This document shows positions 11,170 through 19,379 of a stretch of DNA of 64,000 nt, piece after piece. Position numbers and translations under genes: made by a program. Below the pieces are notes generated by a model. The model was not told the DNA's origin. It did not search any database and was given only the letters and a program-made list of their open reading frames with translations. Source of the DNA: Pseudomonas sp. S04 (lineage in GTDB: Bacteria > Pseudomonadota > Gammaproteobacteria > Pseudomonadales > Pseudomonadaceae); NCBI RefSeq assembly GCF_009834545.1, contig NZ_CP019427.1, positions 4,470,001 to 4,534,000 on the forward strand, given 5' to 3'. Position 1 is the first letter of the stretch; every line of letters begins with the position of its first letter.

Positions 11170-11823
11170 TCAGTGGCGCGAGCCAGGGTTGAATACCTCG
11201 AGCAGTTGCTGCTCGGAGTCGTCCAGGTAAGAGTTCAGGGCTTCGATGGCGGCCGGACGGTCGTTCTCGATCAGGTGCTGGTAAATCAGTCGATCACGCG
11301 TCAGCCACGGTGCCTGGAACCTGGATTCATCAGGCGCCGCGCTGAACACCAGGCGCAATTGCGCGACGACGTTGGTGAAGAACTCGTCGAGCAACGGGCT
11401 GCCCAGCAACCCGACAATCAGTTGGTGAAAATGCAGGCTGTGGGTACCGACGGCTCGCCAGTCCTCCCGATCACGGGCCAACTGCACGGCCTCGATGGCC
11501 TCGTGCATGGAGTTCGATTGCTGCTCGCGCAGCGGACGGCTGGCGGCGATCCCCTGCAACTCAAGGGTACGTCGCACCTGGAACAGGTCGCGCACCTGAT
11601 CGGCGCCGGGCTGGCGGACCATCACCCCTTTGTGCCGTACGTAGCGCGTCAGGCCTTCCTGCCCCAGGCGGTGCAGGGCTTCGCGAATAGTGTTGCGCGA
11701 GGCGTTGTAAGCCAGCACCAGGTCCGCCTCGATCAACGCCTTGCCCGGCAGCAAGCGCCCGCCAATGATATCGGCGCGCAGCTCCAATGTGATGTGGTCA
11801 GCCAGGGACAGTCCATCACTCAT
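11170..11823 (-). CDS. GntR-family transcriptional regulator (FadR/FCD type)
   Basis: A 217-residue DNA-binding regulator. The N-terminal winged helix has the GntR signature (LIEADLVLAYNASRNTIREAL, then GLTRYVRHKGVMV), followed by an all-helical FCD ligand-binding domain whose metal-ligand type residues include the His in HSLHFHQLIV. Among several in-frame starts the ATG at 11823 is chosen because AGGTGA sits about 6 bases before it. It precedes the DUF1989 gene and is divergent from the TetR gene, with about 175 bases of shared regulatory DNA between. The effector is unknown, probably a small carboxylate. Confidence 0.85.
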   Translation of the reverse strand: MSDGLSLADHITLELRADIIGGRLLPGKALIEADLVLAYNASRNTIREALHRLGQEGLTRYVRHKGVMVRQPGADQVRDLFQVRRTLELQGIAASRPLREQQSNSMHEAIEAVQLARDREDWRAVGTHSLHFHQLIVGLLGSPLLDEFFTNVVAQLRLVFSAAPDESRFQAPWLTRDRLIYQHLIENDRPAAIEALNSYLDDSEQQLLEVFNPGSRH

Positions 11824-11999
11824 ACTCATCACCTGCGGATTGTTGAACAATCTTCTGGGAATGAGTAATCACTATTCGTGCCAGCTACTTATCGTCAGTA
11901 AGGCGAATCTGGACGCATCTGCATGCTTTTTCGAAATAGAAGTACAGTCACCATTCCATTTAGCTTGGTTAATATGGCGCATTGCCGTGGAGATTAACG

Positions 12000-12557
12000 A
12001 TGCGCTACTCGCAGGACCATAAAGCCCAGACTCATCAGCGCATCATCAAGGAAGCAGCCGCACGCTTTCGCCGCGACGGAATCGCTGCCACTGGCCTGCA
12101 ACCCCTGATGAAGGCCCTGGGGCTAACCCATGGCGGTTTCTACTCACACTTCAAATCCAAGGACGAACTGGTTGAAAAGGCCCTGCAAGCCGCGGGGGAA
12201 GAAGTCAGTGAGCGTTGTGCAGCGCTGTTTGCGCAAGAGCGCCCCCTCCAGGCCTTTATCGACACCTACTTGTCCGAATGGCACAAGACCTCTCCCCATG
12301 AGGGCTGCCCACTGCCCACCATGTCGTCTGAACTGGGATTGCGCGGTCAAGCCAGCCCCACCAGCGATATCGTGCTCAATGCACGCCTGCAGCAGGTTGA
12401 GCACGCCCTGGGCAGCGAGGATGCGGCCGACCAGAGCCTGATCATCATGTCGACCCTGGTCGGCGCTCTCTTGCTGTCGCGCAGCGTCGAAAGCCCGGAG
12501 TTGGCCCAGCGAATTCTCGATGTCACGCGCGAGCATCTGAACAAGCTGGCGGAGTAA
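12000..12557 (+). CDS. TetR/AcrR-family transcriptional regulator
   Basis: A 185-residue repressor-type protein. The N-terminal helix-turn-helix region is typical (RIIKEAAARFRRDGIAATGL, then MKALGLTHGGFYSHFKSK). The C-terminal helical domain carries HEGCPLPTMSSELG, common in regulators of oxidoreductase genes. The ATG at 12000 has GGAG 7 bases upstream and is preferred over an in-frame TTG at 11982. Its stop is 7 bases from the stop of a truncated short-chain dehydrogenase on the other strand, which suggests that its target gene has been lost. Confidence 0.87.
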   Translation: MRYSQDHKAQTHQRIIKEAAARFRRDGIAATGLQPLMKALGLTHGGFYSHFKSKDELVEKALQAAGEEVSERCAALFAQERPLQAFIDTYLSEWHKTSPHEGCPLPTMSSELGLRGQASPTSDIVLNARLQQVEHALGSEDAADQSLIIMSTLVGALLLSRSVESPELAQRILDVTREHLNKLAE

Positions 12558-12564
12558 ACCTGCC

Positions 12565-12780
12565 CTACTTGTAACGTGCGGCGGCGACGTTTCTCGACAG
12601 GTTCGGCGCCAATGCGTGACGCGCGGTAACAAACCCATCCCAGTCTGCGGCATCAGGTAGCGAAGGAATGCAGATCAATTCCCCTTGGTCGAAACCCGAC
12701 AAGGCAGCGTCAACCATCTCCCCTGCTTCCATGACCATCTCTGCCGGAATGGCACTACCGTCGATTCCGGAGCGTTCCCT
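12565..12780 (-). pseudogene. 3' remnant of a short-chain dehydrogenase (SDR) gene
   Basis: Translating the minus strand from 12780 gives 71 codons ending in a natural TAG. The peptide reads as the C-terminus of an SDR oxidoreductase, for example AEMVMEAGEMVDAALSGFD, then ELICIPSLPDAADWD, then APNLSRNVAAARYK. The NAD-binding glycine motif and the catalytic YxxxK region, about 180 residues, are absent, and a stop codon lies in frame just upstream (12781-12783). It is therefore a decayed gene. It is adjacent and convergent to a TetR regulator, a common pairing for such SDRs. The family call rests on my recognition of the C-terminal pattern. Confidence 0.65.
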
Positions 12781-12808
12781 TTACCTGCCAGTGTTCAATT
12801 ACGCAGAC

Positions 12809-12833
12809 AAAAAAGGCCGGTCAATGACCGGCC
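12809..12833 (-). terminator. Rho-independent terminator of the comEA gene
   Basis: On the minus strand, GGCCGGT-CATTG-ACCGGCC is followed directly by six T residues, about 20 bases after the comEA stop codon. Stem, loop and T-run are all visible. Confidence 0.88.
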
Positions 12834-12853
12834 TCATCACGGGCACTCGGGTA

Positions 12854-13189
12854 TCAGTTCACTTCCAGCCGGTCGCGATTCTTGTCCAGGAGCATCTTGC
12901 CGATGCCCTTGACCTCCAACAATTCATCCACCGAGGTGAACGAACCATTGCTGTCACGGTACGCAACAATAGCTTTGGCTTTGGCTTCGCCGATTCCGGA
13001 GAGGTCGCGCTGCAAAGTAGCCACATCGGCTTTGTTCAGATCTATCTTGGCCGCCATCTCAGAAGATGCCACTGGCATCGTTGCAGGCGCTGGAACCGTT
13101 TCGAGTTTAGGGGCGGGAGCAGCGATGGCTGCAGCTGAGAGACTGGTCAACAGGGCGAAAACCAGAGAGTGGAAGTAACCTGTACGCAT
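12854..13189 (-). CDS. ComEA-like helix-hairpin-helix DNA-binding protein
   Basis: A 111-residue secreted protein. Residues 1-24 are a signal peptide (hydrophobic core FALLTSLSAAAIAA, cleavage likely after AAIAA), followed by a Pro/Ala linker. Residues 48-111 are a ComEA-type domain with two helix-hairpin-helix motifs (GIGEAKAKAIVAYR and VKGIGKMLLDKNR). ComEA proteins bind DNA non-specifically in the periplasm and support DNA uptake; in Pseudomonas this single-domain form is the conserved neighbour of wbpM at the edge of the O-antigen locus. The ATG at 13189 is chosen because the signal peptide starts there. A terminator follows. Confidence 0.88.
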   Translation of the reverse strand: MRTGYFHSLVFALLTSLSAAAIAAPAPKLETVPAPATMPVASSEMAAKIDLNKADVATLQRDLSGIGEAKAKAIVAYRDSNGSFTSVDELLEVKGIGKMLLDKNRDRLEVN

Positions 13190-13218
13190 AAGTGACGCTC
13201 CATGACTTCGTTGAGAGA

Positions 13219-13243
13219 GAAGCAGCTTTTCCAAAGCTGCTTC
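13219..13243. terminator. Perfect 11-bp palindrome upstream of comEA, possible old wbpM terminator
   Basis: GAAGCAGCTTT and AAAGCTGCTTC form a perfect stem with a 3-base loop. It lies between the comEA start and the wbpM remnant. On the minus strand it is followed by TCTCTCTC, moderately T-rich, so it could be the terminator of the ancestral wbpM or part of the comEA leader. The choice is not decidable from sequence alone. Confidence 0.4.
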
Positions 13244-13302
13244 CCAAACCTAGGTCATGGTGGGCGTCTGTCAAAAATGTGTGCGTTGCAGAGTATGTAG
13301 CA

Positions 13303-13488
13303 TCAGGGCTCAAGGCGGCGTTGCTGGTAGATCCAATCGACGATTTCCCCGTCCGGGGTATAGCCGCTGACGGTTTCGCGCAGCAACTGACGAACTCGGG
13401 CGTAATCGTCTTGATCCGCAGTAGTCAGCAACTCCGTCCATCAAACCTTAAACACATCCCAGGGTAGATGGTCATGCTCAATGGGGCT
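13303..13488 (-). pseudogene. Degenerate 3' end of a second wbpM gene
   Basis: This stretch reproduces the last about 60 codons of the intact wbpM at 15253-17247 in the same orientation. The minus strand reads HDHLPWDVFKV, a stop, then WTELL, RVRQLLRETVSGYTPDG, IVDWIYQQRRLEP and a stop, against SWDVLKARLTELL, RVRQLLRDTVSGYTPDG and WIYQQRRLDP in wbpM. An in-frame stop interrupts it, one codon is inserted relative to wbpM, and everything upstream of about 13490 is unrelated. It is a dead remnant placed exactly where wbpM normally adjoins comEA, so the present wbpM and its neighbours were probably inserted beside an older copy. With the intact gene it forms an imperfect direct repeat of about 180 bp. 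Confidence 0.85.
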
Positions 13489-13947
13489 GAGTCGCCACAA
13501 TGTTGTCGCAACTCTTCGTTGCGTTTTTTCCTGGGAGCAAACCGGTAGACTTATTTTTGATGACCCCCGCTGATTTGAGTGTCTCAGCCCAGCATAGACA
13601 CTAAAATCAAAGCGACCTCGGGCAGTGCCAAACCCTACGCACTGCTGCAAACGTTTTTAAAGGTACAAAGCGAGTGAAACTCAACTCTACCGGCGTGTCA
13701 GCATAGCGCTGGCACCCATTGACCTGAACCTGGGAAAACAAACGTACGACGACTACCCGAGCACAAACACAACTCGATTGCGTAGCGTCGTTATGGGACA
13801 CTTACATTGGCTGTGCATTAGAAAATACTACCGCCCCACACCACCCAAGAGCCTTTGTATCTGGCTTCGCCTGCAAAACTGCGCATCTCAGGGCACCCGC
13901 TGTGCTCACGGCACAAAACCCCGACATCATTTGATAGGTTTACCATC
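13489..13947. other. Gene-free leader of the epimerase gene
   Basis: About 460 bases between the wbpM remnant and the epimerase start. I see no convincing gene. It probably holds the promoter of the epimerase. I looked for an ops/JUMPstart element typical of polysaccharide operons and did not find a good match. Confidence 0.4.
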
Positions 13948-14886
13948 ATGGCTAATGCCCCTATTTTAATCACCGGCGGAGCCGGTTTTATTGGCTCCCA
14001 TCTGACCGATGCTTTGCTGGCCAAGGGCTATGCAGTGCGCGTTCTCGATGACTTGTCCACCGGAAAGCGCAGCAACTTGCCGCAAGAAAACCCTCTCGTC
14101 GAATTCGTCGAAGGCGATGTCGCCAACGCTGCCTTGGTTGCACAGGTCATGATCGGTTGTCGGGCGGTTGTGCATTTAGCCGCGGTAGCTTCAGTCCAAG
14201 CCTCAGTGGATGATCCAGTACGCACACACCAGAGCAATTTCATCGGTAGCTTGAACGTCTGCGAAGCCATGCGCCTGGCAGACGTCAAACGCGTGGTATT
14301 TGCCTCGAGTGCCGCGGTATATGGTAACAATGGAGAAGGCCAAGCTATCGACGAGGAGACGCCTAAGGCGCCATTAACACCCTATGCCTCGGACAAGCTA
14401 GCGAGCGAGTATTACTTCGACTTCTACCGCCGCCAGCACGCCCTTGAGCCAGTCATGTTCCGTTTTTTCAACATCTTCGGCCCTCGCCAGGACCCCTCTT
14501 CACCGTACTCGGGGGTGATTAGCATCTTCAGCGAACGGGCACAGAAAGGTCTGCCGATCACCGTCTTCGGCGACGGCGAACAAACCCGAGACTTTGTTTA
14601 TGTCGAAGACTTGGTAAAAGTATTGGTGCAGGCCATCGAAGCACCGCAGGTCGAAGTGGGCGCAATCAACGTCGGAATGAATCAAGCCACCACACTCAAG
14701 CAAATGCTGGAAACATTGTCCGAGGTACTAGGAGGGCTGCCACCAGTGAGTTATGGCCCCGCGCGCTCTGGAGATATTCGCCACTCGCGGGCTAACAACC
14801 AGCGGCTGCTTGAAAGATTTCAGCTCCCCGAACAGACACCTATGAAGTTGGGGCTGGCACGGTTGCTGGGTAAAGAGTTTTTTTGA
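13948..14886 (+). CDS. NAD-dependent nucleotide-sugar epimerase/dehydratase (GalE-like)
   Basis: Cytoplasmic extended short-chain dehydrogenase of 312 residues. The NAD-binding motif GGAGFIGSH is at the N-terminus, the catalytic Ser is in FASSAAVYG, and the YxxxK pair is in PYASDK. The C-terminal substrate domain has FNIFGPRQDPSSPYSGVIS and a GDGEQTRDFVYVEDL segment, as in UDP-glucose/UDP-GlcNAc 4-epimerases. Position next to wbpM suggests it supplies an amino- or hexose nucleotide precursor to the O-antigen. It is transcribed away from comEA, convergent with wbpM, and ends before a strong terminator. The exact substrate is not determined. Confidence 0.83.
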   Translation: MANAPILITGGAGFIGSHLTDALLAKGYAVRVLDDLSTGKRSNLPQENPLVEFVEGDVANAALVAQVMIGCRAVVHLAAVASVQASVDDPVRTHQSNFIGSLNVCEAMRLADVKRVVFASSAAVYGNNGEGQAIDEETPKAPLTPYASDKLASEYYFDFYRRQHALEPVMFRFFNIFGPRQDPSSPYSGVISIFSERAQKGLPITVFGDGEQTRDFVYVEDLVKVLVQAIEAPQVEVGAINVGMNQATTLKQMLETLSEVLGGLPPVSYGPARSGDIRHSRANNQRLLERFQLPEQTPMKLGLARLLGKEFF

Positions 14887-15252
14887 ACTCTTGAAAACCT
14901 TGACGCCTAATAACGTGAAAACTCTGAGGTGTTCAAATCAACCGCCCACCTCCTCTCATATTCTCGATAAAGGGGCAATGGGCGGAAAGACCTTGCATCT
15001 TGTATGCAAGTTTACTGACGGTCGGAAGAGAAAGACAAAAAGTTCTGCTTTGATCAAACACATCGCTTCACATTCAGACAATAACGAAAATACCCAGCAT
15101 GCTTCAATGTTGGGTATTTTTTAGTTCCGGCCATTGTTGGATGACCATCCCGTTCGCGCTCACCTAACTAAAACAATAACTTTAATTACTCCTCAACAAC
15201 CCTCCTGGCAAACAACCCGCCGTTTCCAACGGTATAGTTGCACATACGGGAA
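14887..15252. other. Intergenic region between convergent epimerase gene and wbpM
   Basis: About 366 bases. It holds the terminator at 15088-15119. A 77-codon open frame at 14891-15124 resembles nothing I know and its last codons lie inside the terminator stem, so I do not call a gene. AT content is clearly higher than in the flanks. Confidence 0.4.
15088..15119 (+). terminator. Rho-independent terminator downstream of the epimerase gene
   Basis: AATACCCAGCAT and ATGTTGGGTATT form a 12-bp stem (one G-T pair) with a 6-base loop, followed by a run of T residues on the plus strand. Confidence 0.85.
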
Positions 15253-17247
15253 TCAGGGATCGAGGCGACGTTGCTGATAAATCCAGTCGACGATATCACC
15301 ATCCGGTGTGTAGCCACTGACTGTATCACGCAGTAACTGACGAACCCGGGAATAGTCATCCTGCTCAACCGCAGCAAGTAGTTCCGTTAGCCTAGCCTTG
15401 AGCACATCCCAGGACAGATGATCTTCATTGGCACTCATGATCATTGGATGCTGAGTAGCTGCCACATTGTCACCAATCAGTAACTCTTCGTACAGTTTTT
15501 CGCCCGGGCGAAGACCGGTGAACTCGATTGAGATATCACCGTGAATATTTTTCTCCGATCTAACTCTCAAACCCGATAAATGAATCATCTTCTCCGCCAA
15601 CTCGACAATCTTCACTGGCTCGCCCATGTCCAGCACAAACACGTCACCGCCCTGCCCCATGGAGCCGGCCTGAATTACCAGTTGGGCCGCCTCGGGGATG
15701 GTCATGAAATAACGGGTTATTTTCGGATGGGTGACCGTCAACGGCCCGCCTGACTTGATCTGCTTATGGAATAGGGGTATGACTGAACCAGAAGACCCCA
15801 GCACATTGCCAAACCGGACCATTGTAAATCGGGTTTTATTTACCCGCGATACGTTGGCCTTATCGCCGAACAACACCGGCGCAACCTCGCGACTCAGCGC
15901 CTGAAGGGTCAACTCAGCCAGGCGCTTGGTGCTACCCATCACATTAGTCGGACGTACCGCCTTGTCAGTGGAGATCAGTACAAAGTTAGCAACACCCGCC
16001 TGCAATGCAGCCTGGGCGGTATTGAGTGTCCCAATCACATTGTTCAGCACGCCTTCGGCGATATTATGCTCAACCATAGGAACGTGCTTGTACGCGGCTG
16101 CATGGTAGACCGTGTCTACATTCCAAGTCTTCATTACATCAAGAAGCTTATGGGGATGACGAATGGAACCGAGAATAGGCAATAACCGGACAGACAGCGA
16201 CTCGCGGGCAATACGCTGCTCTAGCTCAAACAAGATGCTGTAAAGATTGAACTCACTATGTTCGAACAACAAAAGCGTGGTCGGACCGATGGAAAAGATC
16301 TGCCGACACAGTTCCGAGCCAATCGAACCACCGGCCCCCGTCACCATGACCGTCTTACCCTTGATACAGCGCGCCAGCAGATCAGCTTGCGCCGGAACCG
16401 AATCGCGCCCCAGCAAATCCGCAATATCAACCTCCTGAATGTCATCGACCGTCACCCTGCCACTGGCGAGATCAGTGAAATTCGGCACACTGCGAACATG
16501 AAGCGGAAAGCCTTCCAGGAGATTGAGAATCTCTCGACGTCGCGCTCGAGTAGACGATGGTAGAGCCAGAAGAATCTCTTCAGCCCCCGTCACATCGATC
16601 ATCTGCTGAATATGCTTGGGCTTGTAAACCTGTAAGCCTGCAATCGAGCGATCCGTAATACTTGTATCATCGTCGATAAAAGCGACAGGCCGCATAACCC
16701 GCCCCATACGCAACGCAGCAACGAGTTGATTGCCGGCATCACCGGCTCCATAAATGGCCACTTTGGTCAGACCATCGTCGCGATTGGTGAACGGTACGTG
16801 TTGAGCAGCGGTAAACCAATCCCCCATAAAATATTGGCGCATGCAAAGACGCAGCCCACCAATGATGACGAGGCTCAACCACCAGTAGTTGAAGATAATG
16901 GAACGAGGCACCACGGCTTCATGGTTACTGTACCAATAGACCACGACCGCAAGGAGCAGTGATGACAGGCTGACGGCCTTGATGATGGCGATCAACGCAT
17001 CGTTGCCAAAATAGCGCATGACCGCGCGGTACATACCAAAACGGACGAAAAGGGGGATGGCTAAAATGGGGGCGCACACGAAGAGCCAGAAATGGACCTT
17101 CAGGGGATTGTACATGCCATCAATGCCCAGACGAACAATGAAGGCCAGCCATAGAGCAAACCAAACCAAGACCGTATCAGTGGCTACCTGTAACAGTCTT
17201 TTTTGCCTACGAGGCAGTCCCAGCAAAAAAACTCTAAATTTGTCCAT
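15253..17247 (-). CDS. wbpM: WbpM, membrane UDP-GlcNAc C4,C6-dehydratase
   Basis: Inner-membrane nucleotide-sugar 4,6-dehydratase of the FlaA1/CapD/WbpM family, 664 residues, the usual length. Four membrane segments lie in the first 150 residues. A first Rossmann-like domain follows (IYGAGDAGNQLV), then the catalytic SDR domain with TGAGGSIGSELCRQI. The family's altered catalytic triad is suggested by STDKAVRPTNVMG, where Met/Lys replace the usual Tyr motif. It makes the 4-keto-6-deoxy intermediate for UDP-QuiNAc or UDP-FucNAc, completed by the reductase at 29780-30742. The ATG at 17247 is preferred to an in-frame TTG at 17265. A degenerate copy of its 3' end lies near comEA. Confidence 0.95.
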   Translation of the reverse strand: MDKFRVFLLGLPRRQKRLLQVATDTVLVWFALWLAFIVRLGIDGMYNPLKVHFWLFVCAPILAIPLFVRFGMYRAVMRYFGNDALIAIIKAVSLSSLLLAVVVYWYSNHEAVVPRSIIFNYWWLSLVIIGGLRLCMRQYFMGDWFTAAQHVPFTNRDDGLTKVAIYGAGDAGNQLVAALRMGRVMRPVAFIDDDTSITDRSIAGLQVYKPKHIQQMIDVTGAEEILLALPSSTRARRREILNLLEGFPLHVRSVPNFTDLASGRVTVDDIQEVDIADLLGRDSVPAQADLLARCIKGKTVMVTGAGGSIGSELCRQIFSIGPTTLLLFEHSEFNLYSILFELEQRIARESLSVRLLPILGSIRHPHKLLDVMKTWNVDTVYHAAAYKHVPMVEHNIAEGVLNNVIGTLNTAQAALQAGVANFVLISTDKAVRPTNVMGSTKRLAELTLQALSREVAPVLFGDKANVSRVNKTRFTMVRFGNVLGSSGSVIPLFHKQIKSGGPLTVTHPKITRYFMTIPEAAQLVIQAGSMGQGGDVFVLDMGEPVKIVELAEKMIHLSGLRVRSEKNIHGDISIEFTGLRPGEKLYEELLIGDNVAATQHPMIMSANEDHLSWDVLKARLTELLAAVEQDDYSRVRQLLRDTVSGYTPDGDIVDWIYQQRRLDP

Positions 17248-18518
17248 GAACACTTGACCTGCCAAGTCCGCCCCTCATTACTGGATCTGATACAGCATTG
17301 TACATAAACATCCCAACCCATCACCGTAAACCTGACGATAGAGATTGCCCAGCGATGGAGGGTCGCAAACGATTATGTACGCCGCCAGTACGCTCAACGA
17401 CAAAGGTTGCGAACAAAATTGATCCCGCCTCCAACTAACCTAGCAGGTGATCACAAAACCGCTCACACGTCTACATCCCGAGCCTGTCAGACGCCATGCT
17501 CGCGGTAATCGCAGGTCGAGCCATGCCTTGACAGCTCGCGGATGACCTCGACGAGCGGCAGGTCTGGCGGAATGGCTTGCGCTTGCGTCTCACCAGGCTT
17601 GGCGTGAGCACCTCACCCTCAAGCCGCTCAGCAACAGGCATTAGCGAACATTGTATTTTGCCGAAGAGCGCGACTTACGGTGTCGCAAATTCATCGACGC
17701 GCTCCGACTTACGGCCAAAAAATGCTGGCGTAATAGCGTACTCTTCCCTTCGAAATAATCGACCTTCGGCTCAGTGGCAAAGGTCATCGAGAAAAGTGAA
17801 AAACACCAAGTCGAACGCGGCCATTCTGGCTATCCAACTCGGCCAGAGCTTCGAGGTCGTCCACGGATTTTCGCGAGCCGCTCGCCATGGAGGAGGGATA
17901 GTTTTTTTCACTACTGCACCGGGCGCACGAGGGGCTGGCTCCCTAGAGAAATCGGGCCTCAGAAGCACGGATCAAGCCTCGGCTGAACTCAGGAATCATC
18001 AATGGTTACGAATCATTTAGGGGGGTTATACGACTTAATTCGAGGGTGCTACAATTGCTCCCTTACGTTTAGGATTCCATCGCTCCCAAGGGGCGAATGC
18101 CTATTATGGTTCAACCAAGAAAAACAACCGCCGAAGGTGCTTTGGAGAGCAGATCTGGAGATCCGCTGGTGAGCCAATTCAACACAGTACGGATTAACGT
18201 CAGTACGATGTATTGCCTAGAAAGTATCACCCGTGCGTTATCGCCTCCGAAACAACCTACGGAGGTATCTATTCAGAAAAAGCAAACCTTATCCAAGGTT
18301 CCAACCACACCCTACGCTAGCATTGACAAAAGCTTTTTGACGGATCCGCTCGAATCATTTACTACCTACGCCCCCCGCCAACCGCACGGTTTTAGCTCTA
18401 TACCAGCCCTCGCTGGGATGGTGAGGTGGTTTGCTATACCGGCAACTGGCTCTGCACTGAAACTATGCACGCGGATTATTGACGCAGGCAGAGCAAGCCC
18501 CCCCAAAGGATTCAACAA
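17248..18518. other. 1.27-kb gene-poor region between wbpM and wzm
   Basis: This is the divergent promoter region of wbpM and the wzm operon, much longer than needed for promoters. Open frames at 17577-18020 and 18097-18522 are short, have atypical composition and match nothing I recognise, so they are not called. A short transposase-like fragment lies at 17487-17576. The stretch looks like decayed insertion or gene-replacement debris; the second half (about 18030-18500) is probably untranslated leader of the wzm operon. Confidence 0.45.
17487..17576 (-). pseudogene. Possible IS66-type transposase remnant
   Basis: The minus strand reads 29 codons then a stop: IPPDLPLVEVIRELSRHG followed by STCDYREHGV. 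The pattern LP-V-VI-EL--H---TC---R-H resembles the N-terminal zinc-finger-side segment of IS66-family TnpC proteins. Just upstream (plus-strand 17577-17595) another frame encodes RRKRKP, which in IS66 precedes this segment, so a one-base frameshift is likely. No terminal repeats and no DDE domain were found. The call is tentative. Confidence 0.35.
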
Positions 18519-19379
18519 GTGAGTGTATCGATGCAAAAGGCTACGCCGATCAATCCACACAGCAGACATTCAACTTCCCCATTCACCCTGATTTCGTGTT
18601 TGTGGCGCAACCGCCAACTCATCCTCCAAATGACAAAACGCGAAGTAGTCGGGCGTTATCGTGGATCGGTGCTCGGCCTCGCCTGGTCTTTTTTCAATCC
18701 AGTCCTGATGCTATTGGTATACACATTTTTTTTCGCCGTCGTGTTCAAATCACGCTGGGGGACAGGAGGAACCGATAGCAAGACAGACTTCGCTGTAATA
18801 TTGTTCGTAGGCATGATTGTTCATGGACTGCTTGCAGAAATTCTTAATCGCTCTCCGAAGCTGATACTTGACAATGCAAACTATGTAAAAAAAGTTGTAT
18901 TTCCCATTGAAGTCCTACCTGCCATCAGTATATGCGTCGCATTATTTCATGCCACGATTAGCCTCGCTGTGCTACTGGTTGCGTTCCTGATTTTCAATGG
19001 TTTCATTCAGTGGACCGCTATATTCATACCGCTGGTAATATTACCACTTGTAATACTTTCACTGGGAGCTGCCTGGTTCCTCGCTTCGCTGGGCGTGTAT
19101 TTGCGCGACGTAGCCCAAACGATTGGGCTTTTCACCACCGTATTAATGTTTCTTTCTCCCGTTTTCTACCCCGTCACCTCATTACCTGAAGCGGTACGCC
19201 CGTGGTTAATGATCAACCCGCTGACCTTCATCATTGAGCAAGCTCGGGAAGTGATGATATGGGGCAAACTCCCGGACTTTCAGGGACTGGCAATTTACAC
19301 ACTTTGCGCAGTATTCATTGCATGGCTAGGTTATATCTGGTTCCAGAAAACAAGAAAGGGGTTTGCTGATGTCCTCTAA
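18519..19379 (+). CDS. wzm: Wzm, O-antigen ABC-2 type exporter permease
   Basis: Inner-membrane permease of 286 residues with about six membrane spans; with Wzt it exports completed undecaprenyl-linked polysaccharide to the periplasm. The cytoplasmic N-terminal segment contains the ABC-2 signature LTKREVVGRYRGS-like sequence (here MTKREVVGRYRGSVLGLAW), followed by the hydrophobic core and the late VLMFLSPVFYPV loop typical of KpsM/Wzm proteins. A GTG at 18519 preceded by AAAGGA at 8 bases is taken as the start; an ATG at 18531 is also possible. It is the first gene of a plus-strand operon ending at 28663, and wzt overlaps its end by 11 bases. Confidence 0.93.
   Translation: MSVSMQKATPINPHSRHSTSPFTLISCLWRNRQLILQMTKREVVGRYRGSVLGLAWSFFNPVLMLLVYTFFFAVVFKSRWGTGGTDSKTDFAVILFVGMIVHGLLAEILNRSPKLILDNANYVKKVVFPIEVLPAISICVALFHATISLAVLLVAFLIFNGFIQWTAIFIPLVILPLVILSLGAAWFLASLGVYLRDVAQTIGLFTTVLMFLSPVFYPVTSLPEAVRPWLMINPLTFIIEQAREVMIWGKLPDFQGLAIYTLCAVFIAWLGYIWFQKTRKGFADVL

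Noticed and set aside
13489..13947. ops/JUMPstart antitermination element before the polysaccharide genes
   Set aside because: No good match to the conserved core was found here or before wzm and rfbB.
14891..15124. 77-codon open frame after the epimerase gene
   Set aside because: Its 3' end lies in a strong terminator stem, it has no family resemblance, and the composition is non-coding.
17577..18020. 147-codon open frame in the wbpM-wzm gap
   Set aside because: Composition is not protein-like and it overlaps other short frames; treated as decayed DNA.
18097..18522. 141-codon open frame upstream of wzm
   Set aside because: No recognisable domain, Ser/Thr/Pro-rich, and it runs into the wzm start; more likely operon leader.
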